NCBI RefSeq assembly: GCF_025685685.1
Contig: NZ_JAGSYH010000001.1
Span: 248,001-312,000, forward strand
Length of the DNA: 64,000 nucleotides
From: Acidicapsa dinghuensis
Lineage (GTDB): Bacteria > Acidobacteriota > Terriglobia > Terriglobales > Acidobacteriaceae
Direction of reading: 5' to 3'
The position numbers and the translations under genes are program-made. Shown here one piece after another: positions 8,444 through 17,147 of the stretch. Under the pieces are notes generated by a model. It made no database searches, was not told where the DNA came from, and saw only the letters and a list, made by a program, of their open reading frames with translations. Within the stretch, counting starts at the first letter, position 1. Every line of letters begins with the position of its first letter.

Positions 8444-9274
8444 CTAGTTCTCCGAAGGCCTCTCGATATGGTCGATAACGAGAGTGGTCGTGGGAAGCTT
8501 GGCGGATCTGAGCTTGAGCCCGAGTTGTTCTTCAAGCGCGGTGGGCAGTGCGGGCAGACCGGAAGGTTCGGGTGCACCGGCATCCGGGGAGGCTGAGACG
8601 TGTGAATGGTCTTCTTCCCACTGTAGATGGAAGCTATAGAGGCCGGTGAGGCCCGTCTGGTCGACGACGGTCTGCTTGAGCAGTTGCGAGAGCAAATCGC
8701 ACAGGGCTGAGATGGAGATTCCAGTGGCGTTGATGTCACCGAAGCCAGCGCCCCAGCCAGCACCTTGGTCAGTCGACACCGGCTGTAGTTTGAAACCGCT
8801 TTTGGCGATGGCAACGGTGTAGCCGGGAAGTTGTTTGATGCTGGCGTGGACGGCGAGCCGAAAGCGGTCGGCGAGGACGGCCCGAAGCATCTGACCTCGC
8901 TGGTCTTTGGAGAGCGCCTTGTATGCGGGGAGATCGTCACCGGCGACTTTGGCGATAAGGTCATAGTGGTCGGTGTTGAGCCAGTCGGGTCCACCTGAGA
9001 TGAGATCGGCACGAATGCCGAAGGCGTCGGCGAGGATGAGGCGCGGAGACATGTTTTCGACAGAATAGCTGTCGAGCGACGTGCGGTTGATCATGGCGAG
9101 CGAGCCGGTGTGATTGGGTTTGATCGAGACAACGTCGAATTCGAGGGGCTTGGCAGGTATGGTGGAAGAGTTGATCGGTGAAGCTTTTTGCGCGAAGGCG
9201 AGCGGCACTATAGCGAAGAGCGCCAACAACGTTGCTTGACACTTCGTTCTGCCGATTGGACCCTTAACTCTCAC
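8444..9274 (-). CDS. TIGR03435 (DUF3738) family exported protein
   Basis: The protein has the full pattern of the 'soil-associated' TIGR03435 family, largely confined to Acidobacteriota and a few other soil phyla: FDVVSIKPN after the signal peptide, GLRADLISGGPDWL-like block, YKALSKDQRGQMLRAVLADRFRLAVH, PGYTVAIAKSGFKL, and the closing VVDQTGLTGLYSFHLQW. Function is not known for the family. The GTG at 9274 was chosen because it gives a normal signal peptide ending in FAQ; the longer ATG frame from 9358 starts inside a palindromic repeat and is unlikely. No sigma factor or M56 peptidase gene, sometimes found with such proteins, is adjacent. Confidence 0.85.
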   Translation of the reverse strand: MRVKGPIGRTKCQATLLALFAIVPLAFAQKASPINSSTIPAKPLEFDVVSIKPNHTGSLAMINRTSLDSYSVENMSPRLILADAFGIRADLISGGPDWLNTDHYDLIAKVAGDDLPAYKALSKDQRGQMLRAVLADRFRLAVHASIKQLPGYTVAIAKSGFKLQPVSTDQGAGWGAGFGDINATGISISALCDLLSQLLKQTVVDQTGLTGLYSFHLQWEEDHSHVSASPDAGAPEPSGLPALPTALEEQLGLKLRSAKLPTTTLVIDHIERPSEN

Positions 9275-9353
9275 CCCCGAGATTCTACAGGGCAAGTGCC
9301 GGGTATCCACCCTCTTCCTTCTTCCGCTGAATGGACCAGAACTCTCGGGGTGC

Positions 9354-9388
9354 CCCATCCTTTCTACGTTTTTTGTAGAAAGGGTGGG
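9354..9388. repeat. long palindrome upstream of the TIGR03435 gene
   Basis: A 14-bp stem (9354-9367 with 9375-9388, one G-T pair) encloses GTTTTTT. It is preceded by GGGGTGC like family B copies but has a different stem. Read on the plus strand it could also act as a weak terminator. Confidence 0.55.
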
Positions 9389-9417
9389 ATAGCGGATGCT
9401 AGCACTGCCAGACTACA

Positions 9418-9451
9418 TTCGTGCGCAGCACGAACCCTATTCCCTGCTCTC
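9418..9451. repeat. family A composite: palindrome plus heptamer tail
   Basis: TTCGTGC/GCACGAA around GCA (9418-9434), then CCC and heptamers TATTCCC (9438-9444) and TGCTCTC (9445-9451). This is the clearest copy of the head-plus-tail element. Confidence 0.65.
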
Positions 9452-9554
9452 TCCACTTGCAGTTGGCGCAACCGTGCTCTACGATGCCCGGTAATCGCAA
9501 ATCTCGCGATCCTTGTCCCCAAATGGAAACGCGCCATCGGTTCAGGAGGATCAA

Positions 9555-10232
9555 ATGCGGAAAACCGCAATCAAAGTCGTAGCCTCAGCACTGGCTGTTC
9601 TGATGTTTCTCTCATGCCAGCAAAGCGCAAGAGCACAGGCCGGGAAAACTTCCTACCCAACCATGGCCCCTCTCGACCAATACTTGATCCCCGACGAGAG
9701 CGTAGAGATCGCACTGGCTCGCAGCGCCGCCCCACCCTCCGTTTCCGATGCCGCCGAAGTAATGGTCCTCCATCGCGACGGCTACACAACCGCCGCGAAA
9801 GGCTCGAATGGCTTCGTCTGTATCGTCGAGCGATCCTGGGCGACCACGACTGACGATGCGCAGTTCTGGAATCCCAACATACGCGCACCCCACTGCTTCA
9901 ATGCGCCCGCCGCAGAGACCGTTCTGCCCATCTTTCTGATGAAGACCAAATTGGTACTGGCAGGAAAATCGAAAGCCGAGATCGTCTCGGCTCTCACATC
10001 GGCGTTCGAAGACAAGGAACTGCCAGCGCTTGCGACCGGGACAGTGGTCTACATGATGTCAAAGCAGCAATATCTAAACGACGAAGGCAAGAACTGGCAC
10101 CCACATGTCATGTTCTACGCCTCAGGTGACGCCGGAAAAAGCTCCGGAGCCAATCTTCCCGGCTCGCCAGTGATGGCCGGGTACGACGCCGAACAACGGT
10201 TGACCACTTTCTTCATATTGGCCACCAAGTGA
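9555..10232 (+). CDS. secreted protein of unknown function
   Basis: The ATG at 9555 has a strong AGGAGG ribosome site six bases upstream. The 225-residue product has a signal peptide ending near QSARAQA and a mature region with no family I can name. Visible blocks are AAEVMVLHRDGYTTAAKGSNGFVC, SWATTTDDAQFWNPN, CFNAPAAETVLPIFLMKTKLVL and WHPHVMFYASGD. A C and H near FWNPNIRAPHC might bind metal, but that is speculation. A decayed second copy of its first ~60 codons lies at 11755-11934. Confidence 0.7.
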   Translation: MRKTAIKVVASALAVLMFLSCQQSARAQAGKTSYPTMAPLDQYLIPDESVEIALARSAAPPSVSDAAEVMVLHRDGYTTAAKGSNGFVCIVERSWATTTDDAQFWNPNIRAPHCFNAPAAETVLPIFLMKTKLVLAGKSKAEIVSALTSAFEDKELPALATGTVVYMMSKQQYLNDEGKNWHPHVMFYASGDAGKSSGANLPGSPVMAGYDAEQRLTTFFILATK

Positions 10233-10688
10233 TCCGACGGAACCCCAGGGCCGCCAATGAACCACTAACCCAAAGTGCAGTCGAGATGCCGGATAGTACA
10301 TCCTCTCCGCGTTCTTCGCCGGTTGCCCCATGCGTCGCTTCTGAGACCTGAGAACCAGAAATCTGTGGAGCAAATCTATGTTCCACACGCCCTATTTACC
10401 GTTCGCTGTAACAAGGCACAAAACCCCTAAATTGTCGGCAATTACAAGCGCCTCAAAACAAGAGCCTTCCAACATGTCTCGCCAAAGCCGTCCCATTCAC
10501 CCAAAACTGTTCTACGTAGAACAATTCCAAGTCGCAATGACTAACGCCACACCTTCTGATCAATGCGAACTGAAGTCTCATCTAAAGCTGACGAACCGAC
10601 AAACCTGCACCCAGACGAAAGAATGCCCAGAAACAGGCAAGCCATCGGAATCTGAAGTTTTCCGGAGTCAGATAATTAGCTGCCCGTC
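10233..10688. other. 456-bp gap, no convincing gene
   Basis: Contains a decayed family B palindrome near 10327-10352 (CCCATGCGTC ... GAGACCTGAG, stem broken). An open frame at 10378-10764 has no ribosome site, low-complexity content and no family resemblance. Confidence 0.5.
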
Positions 10689-11456
10689 TCACGATTTGGC
10701 CTTGTGCCAAACAAGAACCACTTGTCTCATCCAGTACCTCATCGGGGAGCGGGCCAGCATCTGATCGACAGCGTCTGTCATGCGGAGCAGTACATTGTCC
10801 GCATTGAGTGGAGTAAGCGAAGTCAACATGCCTACAGGAACGGAAGCTAGATTGTAGAAAAAGTGAGAGGAGCCGCCGAAAAACGCATCCGTTCGCTGGA
10901 TCGTGGCTTGGCTTAAAGCTCTCTCATCTTTAGTTCGAGCTTTGGGTGTCATGGCGCGGATTAATTTCGCCCCGGGGTTATCGCCCAGTGGCTCAACAAA
11001 AACTGCACCTCCTCCAGGGCGGAGAACACGGTGAATCTCTCTGAGCGCCACATCGAAATCGAGATGATGCAGTATCCCCCTGCCTACCACTAAGTCAAAA
11101 GATTCGCTACGAAAAGGCATCGCGTGCGCATCCCCGGCATGAAATTCGGCGATACCACCATATTGGGCCTCAGCCGCTGCGATGGCAGTCTCGGAGATAT
11201 CTATGCCAGTAATACTGCGCGGTCGCATTTCGTGATAGCGGGGCACCATCCATCCGTCATAGCAACCATAATCCAGGATGTCCTTGCCTCTTGCATATTC
11301 AGCCACAGTCTCGGAAAAGAATCGCTCTCCGCGTGTCGAATTTGGGCACTGGAAGACGTGAATAAAGCGAGCCTGCAGCGCGGCGCTTTCCTTATGCACC
11401 GTGCCGTCGTCGTATGCCTCTTTTTCATGGGCAACTCTCTCAACCAGTTCCGGCAT
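10689..11456 (-). CDS. class I SAM-dependent methyltransferase
   Basis: A 255-residue Rossmann methyltransferase. Motif I is DILDYGCYDG (residues 59-68; the usual third Gly position is Tyr), the ribose-binding acidic strand is ITGIDIS, motif II is FDLVVGRGILHHL and motif III is VLRPGGGAVFVEPLGDN. The C-terminal ~90 residues probably hold the substrate site; the substrate is unknown, and lipids, small metabolites or sugars are all possible. The ATG at 11456 was chosen over 11495 because AAGGAGG lies seven bases upstream of it. It stands alone between repeat-filled gaps, so recent transfer is plausible. Confidence 0.85.
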   Translation of the reverse strand: MPELVERVAHEKEAYDDGTVHKESAALQARFIHVFQCPNSTRGERFFSETVAEYARGKDILDYGCYDGWMVPRYHEMRPRSITGIDISETAIAAAEAQYGGIAEFHAGDAHAMPFRSESFDLVVGRGILHHLDFDVALREIHRVLRPGGGAVFVEPLGDNPGAKLIRAMTPKARTKDERALSQATIQRTDAFFGGSSHFFYNLASVPVGMLTSLTPLNADNVLLRMTDAVDQMLARSPMRYWMRQVVLVWHKAKS

Positions 11457-11690
11457 AACCGGACCTCCTTGGCCCTGATGTATGTGAAGTTCCAAAGTGT
11501 TGTATTTGATGCGCCTAAGCGCTTAACTCATAGTAAGATCGACGCCAATACAACATCCCTCTTCGCCTATCTATGGTCACTGCTTAGGCATCATCTTGTT
11601 GAGCCTAACGTTCTTAGCAAAGACTATCATGTTGCGATAGCCGCATCCGCCCAGGGACAGGGTCTCGCTTCTGACGTCCGGAGCACAACC

Positions 11691-11716
11691 CGTGCGCAAC
11701 ACGAACCAAGTTCCCA
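11691..11716. repeat. decayed family A repeat
   Basis: CCGTGCGCAACACGAACC followed by AAGTTCCC matches the head and tail order of the copy at 9418 but the stem has mismatches. It lies just upstream of the pseudogene, as the 9418 copy lies upstream of the intact gene. Confidence 0.45.
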
Positions 11717-11754
11717 CAACTCCGACTTCCTCATATATCGGCAAACACACAGTA

Positions 11755-11934
11755 GGGCTGAAGGCGGAAAACACTATCGGAGTCATAGCTCTACTGTTGG
11801 TTGTTCTAATTTTTCTGCCTGGCCAGTCCAGAACCCGAGCCGAGAAAACTCCCTGTCCAACCATGGGCGCCTCTCGATCAGCATCTGATCTCCGACGAGA
11901 GCGATGAGGTCGCACTGGCTCGCAGCGCCGCCCA
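11755..11934 (+). pseudogene. truncated, frame-broken copy of the secreted protein gene at 9555
   Basis: About 180 bases align with the first ~60 codons of the gene at 9555-10232. Shared landmarks, in order, are GGCGGAAAAC, GTTCT near the hydrophobic core, CCGAGAAAACT/CCGGGAAAACT, CCAACCATGG, TCTCGA, ATCTCCGACGAGAGCG/ATCCCCGACGAGAGCG, and an identical run CGCACTGGCTCGCAGCGCCG. Small insertions and deletions break the frame and the homology stops at 11934. The start codon and ribosome site of the parent are not preserved. Both copies are preceded by a family A repeat, so the duplication may have carried flanking sequence. Confidence 0.75.
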
Positions 11935-11981
11935 AATGGATTGGGGCCAGATCTTGAGAAGCTCGTTCCGGCACATATAAG

Positions 11982-12017
11982 GGTGCTCCAGGTTTCGCTT
12001 CTGAAACCTGGAGCACC
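11982..12017. repeat. family B palindrome, 15-bp perfect stem
   Basis: 11982-11996 pairs perfectly with 12003-12017 around GCTTCT. It is the strongest hairpin of the family and closes the pseudogene region 70 bases before the end of aqpZ. No U-run follows. Confidence 0.7.
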
Positions 12018-12090
12018 ACTACCGCAGCATCACCACGAAATCGATGTCAGATTTGCGCAAAACGCAAATAGAATCTGCCGCTTCCGTCAG

Positions 12091-12816
12091 TTACGACTTC
12101 ACCCCGCTAATCTGCGGCTCAGGTGGCATCGTCTCAAACAGCATCCGGTGGATCACCCCACCCAATATTCCGCCGATAATCGGAGCCACCCAGAACAGCC
12201 ACAACTGTCCCAGCGCCCATCCTCCCTGAAAGATCGCCACAGCCGTCGAGCGAGCCGGATTGACCGACGTATTCGTCACCGGAATGCTGATCAGGTGAAT
12301 CAGCGTCAACCCCAATCCGATCGCAACCGGGGCAAACCCAACCGGCGCCTTCGTATGCGTCGATCCCAGAATAATCAGTAGAAAGAACGCCGTCAGCACC
12401 ACCTCGCAGGTAAAGCACGCCGTCAAATTGAATCCGCCCGGCGAATGCAGCCCATAGCCGTTCGAAGCAAATCCCGAAGCCTGCGCGTCGAAACCCACCT
12501 TACCCGAAGCAATCACATACAGCACCGCGGCCCCCGCCGTTCCGCCAATCACCTGCGCAATCACATACGCCGGCAGCTCTGACCACTTGAAGCGGTTCGC
12601 GCTCGCCAAGCCAAAGCTCACCGCCGGATTGAAATGGGCTCCCGAGATATGTCCGACGGCATAAGCCATCGTCAGCACCGTCAATCCAAACGCCAGCGCC
12701 ACCCCGGCAAACCCGATGCCAAGGCTGGGAAACGCCGCCGCCAGCACTGCGCTACCGCACCCGCCCAGCACCAGCCAGAATGTTCCGAAAAACTCTGCAA
12801 AGAATCGCTTCGCCAT
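12091..12816 (-). CDS. aqpZ: aquaporin Z
   Basis: A 241-residue, six-helix water channel of the inner membrane. Both half-helix signatures are present: HFNPAVS (NPA 63-65) and SVNPARS (NPA 186-188). The selectivity-filter residues F43, H174, T183 and R189 fall at the same numbers as in E. coli AqpZ, which marks a water-specific pore, not a glycerol facilitator. The ATG at 12816 follows an AAGGA ribosome site. It has no obvious operon partners. Confidence 0.96.
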   Translation of the reverse strand: MAKRFFAEFFGTFWLVLGGCGSAVLAAAFPSLGIGFAGVALAFGLTVLTMAYAVGHISGAHFNPAVSFGLASANRFKWSELPAYVIAQVIGGTAGAAVLYVIASGKVGFDAQASGFASNGYGLHSPGGFNLTACFTCEVVLTAFFLLIILGSTHTKAPVGFAPVAIGLGLTLIHLISIPVTNTSVNPARSTAVAIFQGGWALGQLWLFWVAPIIGGILGGVIHRMLFETMPPEPQISGVKS

Positions 12817-13016
12817 GGAGAATCCTTTCTATGGATCTATTGAGTGGAACAGCCTATTCGATTTTGAAGTGTAATCCACAAAATCGCCCGTGAATTTTCG
12901 CTTCATGAATCGTTCCGGCATTCTCATGGATGAGTCGCCAAAAAAGCAAGCACTCTTAATTTCTGCTGAATAAATCAGTGATGCAGCCGCCACAGCCTTG
13001 CCACACAGCACCGAAT

Positions 13017-13412
13017 TCATGCTCTGTCCACGTCCTCCACCGTGGCAGCAAGCGGAACGATCGCATCCATCTTGGTCAATCGGAATAGCTCAAGAACCTT
13101 CTCGTTCAATCCTGCAGCCACAAACCGCACACCTTTGCCCTTACAGTGCGCGTAATGCCGGACGATCATGCCAAGACCGCTGGAGTCCACGTAGAGCACA
13201 TCCGTCAGGTCGAGAATGTTCAGCATCGGCGGCCGCTCGTCCTGAGTCGATTGAAAGGTCAGCATGTCATGCAAAGCCGCCGGAGGCAGAGACTCGTACA
13301 TATCCCGAGCCGTAAAAGGTCCGCTGAAGTGGAAAATCACAGTATCCGGCCTCTTCCCCGGCCGGCGTTGCACTGTAAAAGGCGCACGTTTCCCTGTCTG
13401 TACTAAGGTCAT
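13017..13412 (-). CDS. STAS-domain protein (anti-sigma factor antagonist type)
   Basis: A 131-residue single STAS domain. The phosphorylation loop VDSSGLGMI (S77/S78) and the preceding hydrophobic strands LNILDLTDVLY match SpoIIAA/RsbV-like anti-anti-sigma factors, which release a sigma factor by binding its anti-sigma kinase when unphosphorylated. There is no adjacent HATPase kinase, phosphatase or sigma gene, so partners must lie elsewhere. The ~20 residues before the STAS fold are unusual. Confidence 0.85.
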   Translation of the reverse strand: MTLVQTGKRAPFTVQRRPGKRPDTVIFHFSGPFTARDMYESLPPAALHDMLTFQSTQDERPPMLNILDLTDVLYVDSSGLGMIVRHYAHCKGKGVRFVAAGLNEKVLELFRLTKMDAIVPLAATVEDVDRA

Positions 13413-13919
13413 TGGCGAATATCCCTGTGTTTGAAATTAGATCTTCTCGAATGCAGGTAGAGTCCCCGGCGCGCGGCATGGATTGCACACGCGAACTCTA
13501 ACGGCAAAGTCTCAATACTTCTGGAGCAAGGTCGCCAGTGTATCAGGCTTGCTCCAGGCGTGTAACACCGCCCGGAATTGCGTATGCCCGCACCTATGCC
13601 CGATTCATATCTCGGCTTTGCATGGAATTACTCAGAAAAATTGCAGTATAGAGGCGGACAGCATTAGCTCTGAGCCTCAAAAGCCAGGATGCGCGCAGTA
13701 GCTTAAATGCACCTCAAAAACCGCGCAAAACGCGCCATCGCGGGACGCGAAGATTAATTTCATCTATCTGATTCTAAATGACTTATGAAGAACAATAGAG
13801 GAGAAAACAAGTACCCCCTCCCCTATTCGGGCGACTCAGCCCTGAATCCTGACGCGTGCCTGGCACTCTAGAATAAAGAAGAGACACTGGTTATCGCTAC
13901 CCTCCAACAGGAAGCCCAT
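13413..13919. other. 507-bp gap with an inverted repeat
   Basis: A perfect 10-bp inverted repeat CTGGAGCAAG (13521-13530) and CTTGCTCCAG (13548-13557) is separated by 17 bases, wide enough for an operator or a large-loop hairpin. No credible coding frame was found. A GAGGAG run near 13798 is not followed by a start codon. Confidence 0.45.
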
Positions 13920-14528
13920 TTGACCGATCTTAGCTCCCCACGCATCGGCGTCCTCGCCCTCCAGGGCGATTACGAACGCCACGCCACAGCCCTAGAAGAG
14001 GCCGGCGCCCATCCCTCCCTGGTGAAAACCGCCGAAGCTCTCACGGATCTCGATGGTCTGATCCTCCCGGGTGGCGAATCCACCACTATGCTCAAATTCC
14101 TCGATCGCAATAGCCTGTTCGACGCGCTCCAGGGCTTCACCCGTCACAAGCCCGTCTTCGGCACCTGCGCCGGAGCCATCCTCCTCGCCCGCCAGGTCAG
14201 CCACCCCGCACAGCGCAGCCTGGGCATCCTCGACATCGCCGTCGAGCGCAACGCCTATGGCGACCAGCGCGACTCCGCCATCCTTACCCTCGATGCAGAA
14301 ATACCTCCAGCGACAGGCCCGGAGCCGGTCGAATGCGTCTTCATCCGCGCCCCCCGCATCGCGTCCGTCGGCTCGGACGTCAAAGTGCTGGCCAGTCGCG
14401 ACGGCTTCCCGGTCCTCATTGAACAAGGTCATACAATGGCCGCCACCTTTCACCCCGAGCTGTCCGCTGACAGGCGCATCCACAACCGTTTTGTTTCTTT
14501 GGTTAAGTCTGCAAAAATATCGCAATAA
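13920..14528 (+). CDS. pdxT: pyridoxal 5'-phosphate synthase glutaminase subunit PdxT
   Basis: A 202-residue class I glutaminase that supplies ammonia to PdxS. The triad is complete: nucleophile C83 in VFGTCAGAILLA, H178 and E180 in TFHPELSADRRIHNRF. The oxyanion strand LPGGESTTM and the Arg in ECVFIRAPRI are typical of PdxT. A TTG start at 13920 is supported by AGGAAG just upstream and by the family N-terminus IGVLALQGDYERH. It is separated from pdxS (5992-6945) by eight other genes. Confidence 0.95.
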   Translation: MTDLSSPRIGVLALQGDYERHATALEEAGAHPSLVKTAEALTDLDGLILPGGESTTMLKFLDRNSLFDALQGFTRHKPVFGTCAGAILLARQVSHPAQRSLGILDIAVERNAYGDQRDSAILTLDAEIPPATGPEPVECVFIRAPRIASVGSDVKVLASRDGFPVLIEQGHTMAATFHPELSADRRIHNRFVSLVKSAKISQ

Positions 14529-14679
14529 AGTTGATTCGCTGTCGCTGTTTCTTTCGTCTCATAAACAGGAAGCTTCCTTGCTGTAGATGCATGTCGTAAA
14601 AACAACCTCACCGATATCCGGTGCATCCTTCCCAATGTCGGTGTAAGCTTTCTGGCATTAATCCTCCCCGAGGCTGGCC

Positions 14680-15444
14680 ATGCCCACCACATTCACCCGC
14701 TATCCGGTCGAAACCGAACGAAAAGATCCCGGCATTGGCGGTAAGCCACCAGTCGATCGACGTCCCACAGGAGGCGGGGGCAGTGGTGACGACGATGAGT
14801 GGAAACGCCTGGGCCGCAGCGGCCCCGGCGAGCGACTAAAGCGGGTGCGGTTCGCCACCTTCTTCATCCTCAGCGGAGACATGGTCTTCTTCCTCGGCCT
14901 CGCCGTCCTGTTCTTCGCTCATCAGGGCACCGGCCATATCGACGTCCGCACCCAGGAATTCATCGGCGACTGGCACCCGGTTCAGCTTCCGCCCATCCTT
15001 TTCCTCAACACCGCCGTCCTCGTTTTGAGCAGCCTCACCATCGAAATCGCCCGCCGCAATATCTTTCGCGAACTCGATGTCGTTGAAGAATGGCTGGGCC
15101 TGGGACGCCCCGCGCTCCGGCGTGCGCTTCCCTGGCTGGCCGTAACCCTCGTGCTTGGCCTGCTTTTCGTCGCCGGACAATGGACTGCGTGGAAACAACT
15201 GACGGCTCAGGGCTTCGCCTTCGACCATTGGGCTACGCCCGCCGTCTATTTCTTCTACCTGATCACCGGCGTACACGTTGTCCATCTCGTGTTCGGCATC
15301 CTCGCGCTCACGTCGGCGCTCGGTGGACTTGCCTTACTGCGGAAAGTCGAAACCCGCCAGATTGCCATCGACTGCCTCAGTTGGTACTGGCATGCCATGG
15401 GCATCGCCTGGATCGGACTCTTCGCTCTCCTGGCCATGGGCTAG
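14680..15444 (+). CDS. heme-copper oxidase subunit III (orphan)
   Basis: A 254-residue membrane protein. After ~55 hydrophilic residues (Gly/Asp-rich) there are about five transmembrane helices with subunit III signatures: FATFFILSGDMVFFLGLAVLFF, LNTAVLVLSSLTIEIARR, TPAVYFFYLITGVHVVHLVFG and the closing YWHAMGIAWIGLFALL. Subunit III stabilises cytochrome c or quinol oxidases. No subunit I, II or IV gene is adjacent; the gene stands between pdxT and a phosphoesterase, so it either serves an oxidase encoded elsewhere or belongs to the scattered subunit III paralogues. GAGG precedes the ATG. Confidence 0.85.
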   Translation: MPTTFTRYPVETERKDPGIGGKPPVDRRPTGGGGSGDDDEWKRLGRSGPGERLKRVRFATFFILSGDMVFFLGLAVLFFAHQGTGHIDVRTQEFIGDWHPVQLPPILFLNTAVLVLSSLTIEIARRNIFRELDVVEEWLGLGRPALRRALPWLAVTLVLGLLFVAGQWTAWKQLTAQGFAFDHWATPAVYFFYLITGVHVVHLVFGILALTSALGGLALLRKVETRQIAIDCLSWYWHAMGIAWIGLFALLAMG

Positions 15445-15463
15445 ATCAAACAGCAAGCACCAG

Positions 15464-16531
15464 CTACGGCTTGACCGCTTCGATGGCGAAGCTGTCTTTC
15501 TTTTCCACGCTGAGCGGGGTGGCGTCCGGATCAGTCACCTTCCACATCTCCGCATGCAGTGCGTGATTCTCGACCTCAACTGTCACATAGTTAAAGACCG
15601 GAAATCCGGGATCACGGTACAAGTCATGCTCTCCCCGGTACAGCAGCGGATACGGCTGCGCACCCCCACCGCCTGTAACGACATACTCTACGCCATGCCG
15701 TTCAAATCGCTCGTAGTTATGAATATGACCGCTGAACATCACCACCTTGGCGTGCAGCTTCGGCACATAGCTTTCCAACAAGGTGCGCAAAGCCAGTCCA
15801 TCCTTGGTCGGCAGCCCGGCAATCATCTGTGATTGCGTATCCGCCACCCATGGCGTGTGGTACAGGATGAACAGAAACTGCACCGAGGCCGGAATATGCG
15901 CAAGTTGCGCTGCAAACCACCGGTACTGCTCCGACCGCGGACTCCCTGGAAGGATCATGTCCAGCCCGATCACCTCCACCGGTCCCAGCACAGCCGAATA
16001 AAACCGATGCCCCTGAATCTGCGGAAAATTGGCCAGATAGTTGGCCGCGCCTTTGACCGGATCACCTTTGATTTCGTGGTTCCCTATCGTCGGAAAAACG
16101 GGAAATCCAGCCGCTGTCCAGGAAGCCGTTTCCTTGCGGTACTCCGCCCAGTCCTCGTTACGCGAACCGACAAACGGCATGTCTCCTGTCAGCAAGAGCG
16201 CCTGAGGTTTCTCTTCACCAATTCGGGCCGCCAGCCAGCTCCGCACTTTTGGATTCGTACCGCTGGTTATGTTGGGATCGGTAAACCGCATATCGCCATA
16301 GACAATCAACCGCAACGGCTTGTCGGGCGCAAATTGTTTCAGCACAAAGGTCGGATTGGAATCGACGCGGGAGCGAATCACGTCTTTTGAGGCCTGCTGC
16401 GCGTGAGCGATACGGCAGACCCCATGACCCAATACGAAGCAAAAGAGCAGCCAGGCAGTGCTCAGCTTTCCTTGACTGAGTTTCGAGAGCCTAAATCGTG
16501 AAAATATGCACGCAACTGCGTCTGGCGTCAT
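15464..16531 (-). CDS. exported calcineurin-like metallophosphoesterase
   Basis: The 355-residue protein has a hydrophobic segment at ~23-44 ending in AHAQQ, suggesting export, then a purple-acid-phosphatase-like core: IVYGDMRF (D80), LLTGDMPF (D117), TIGNHE (N151, H152), ILYHTPW (H225) and FSGHIHNYERF (H269, H271). The first motif is normally GDxH, but here the His is replaced by Arg (R82). Substrates of such enzymes range from phosphoesters to nucleotides and are not predictable. The start at 16531 lacks a clear ribosome site. A second, different member of this family is cut by the right edge of the window. Confidence 0.85.
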   Translation of the reverse strand: MTPDAVACIFSRFRLSKLSQGKLSTAWLLFCFVLGHGVCRIAHAQQASKDVIRSRVDSNPTFVLKQFAPDKPLRLIVYGDMRFTDPNITSGTNPKVRSWLAARIGEEKPQALLLTGDMPFVGSRNEDWAEYRKETASWTAAGFPVFPTIGNHEIKGDPVKGAANYLANFPQIQGHRFYSAVLGPVEVIGLDMILPGSPRSEQYRWFAAQLAHIPASVQFLFILYHTPWVADTQSQMIAGLPTKDGLALRTLLESYVPKLHAKVVMFSGHIHNYERFERHGVEYVVTGGGGAQPYPLLYRGEHDLYRDPGFPVFNYVTVEVENHALHAEMWKVTDPDATPLSVEKKDSFAIEAVKP

Positions 16532-16542
16532 TTACGCCAAGA

Positions 16543-16887
16543 CTACCATCTTGTCCGCTGCTTTACCGGCAACAAGGCAGGGCGCATCGTGTGTCGCGGC
16601 GCGCTCAATCGGCTGATCCAGCCCTGTATCCGTTCTTCAAGTGTTATCTCTATTGGGCAGCTAAAATACACTTCGCGATTGAGCATCTTCAAAAGATCAA
16701 TCGCGGCGACATGGGAATGCAAAGCGTTTTTCCCGGTCTTGCCGGCCATGCACTCCAATGCAAATTCGTCTGAAAGATACCCGATCGCGTGTCCCAGAAT
16801 TTCCAGACCACGCCCCGCCTCACGGGATACCTTCCGGCTCCGCCCACGCCCCTCATCAATTTCAGCGATACCTGTGATCGGCAACAT
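16543..16887 (-). CDS. small conserved-looking protein of unknown function
   Basis: A 114-residue soluble protein with no family I can name. The central part (EAGRGLEILGHAIGYLSDEFALE ... AIDLLKMLNREVYFSCPIEITLEERI) is predicted as amphipathic helices with a conserved-looking acidic and aromatic pattern. The ATG at 16887 has a GAGGTGA ribosome site eight bases upstream, which supports expression. It runs divergently from the nuo operon and 11 bases ahead of the metallophosphoesterase start, with which it may be co-transcribed. Confidence 0.6.
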   Translation of the reverse strand: MLPITGIAEIDEGRGRSRKVSREAGRGLEILGHAIGYLSDEFALECMAGKTGKNALHSHVAAIDLLKMLNREVYFSCPIEITLEERIQGWISRLSAPRHTMRPALLPVKQRTRW

Positions 16888-17118
16888 TCGTCTTCACCTC
16901 TGCCTGTCCATCGGCAACCGCCTCAATACCTTCAGATGACAAAGGTACCGGGCAGGTGTCATCAAATTCTCTTTATCTCTATGCACGCGAACAGGACGTC
17001 TACACCTCAACGATCCTGCTCCTTGCAGTGTGAATTCTCTGTGACGAACATCACGCTGATACATACCTCGTAACGGGTGGAGAGGAAACTTTCGTGGCAT
17101 CCGCGTTACCACCCCTGC

Positions 17119-17147
17119 TTGACGAGGCGAGCCAGGCTCCCTAAGCT
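17119..17147 (+). promoter_or_regulatory. sigma-70 type promoter for the nuo operon
   Basis: TTGACG (17119-17124) and TAAGCT (17142-17147) are separated by exactly 17 bases, 91 bases before the nuoA start. It is the best promoter match in the 351-bp gap 16888-17238, which otherwise holds no gene. Confidence 0.5.

Noticed and set aside
10378..10764. 128-codon plus-strand frame in the gap before the methyltransferase
   Set aside because: No ribosome site, composition rich in Thr/Ser/Gln/Cys with no domain-like pattern, and it runs into the 3' end of the methyltransferase gene.
13483..13701. 72-codon plus-strand frame between the STAS gene and pdxT
   Set aside because: No ribosome site, Cys/His-scattered sequence without a fold, and it spans the inverted repeat.
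17068..17117. Minus-strand GGGTGGTAACGCGG, one base off the T-box antiterminator signature
   Set aside because: No Stem I or specifier loop fits in the short space before it, no terminator follows, and the downstream gene has no amino acid link.
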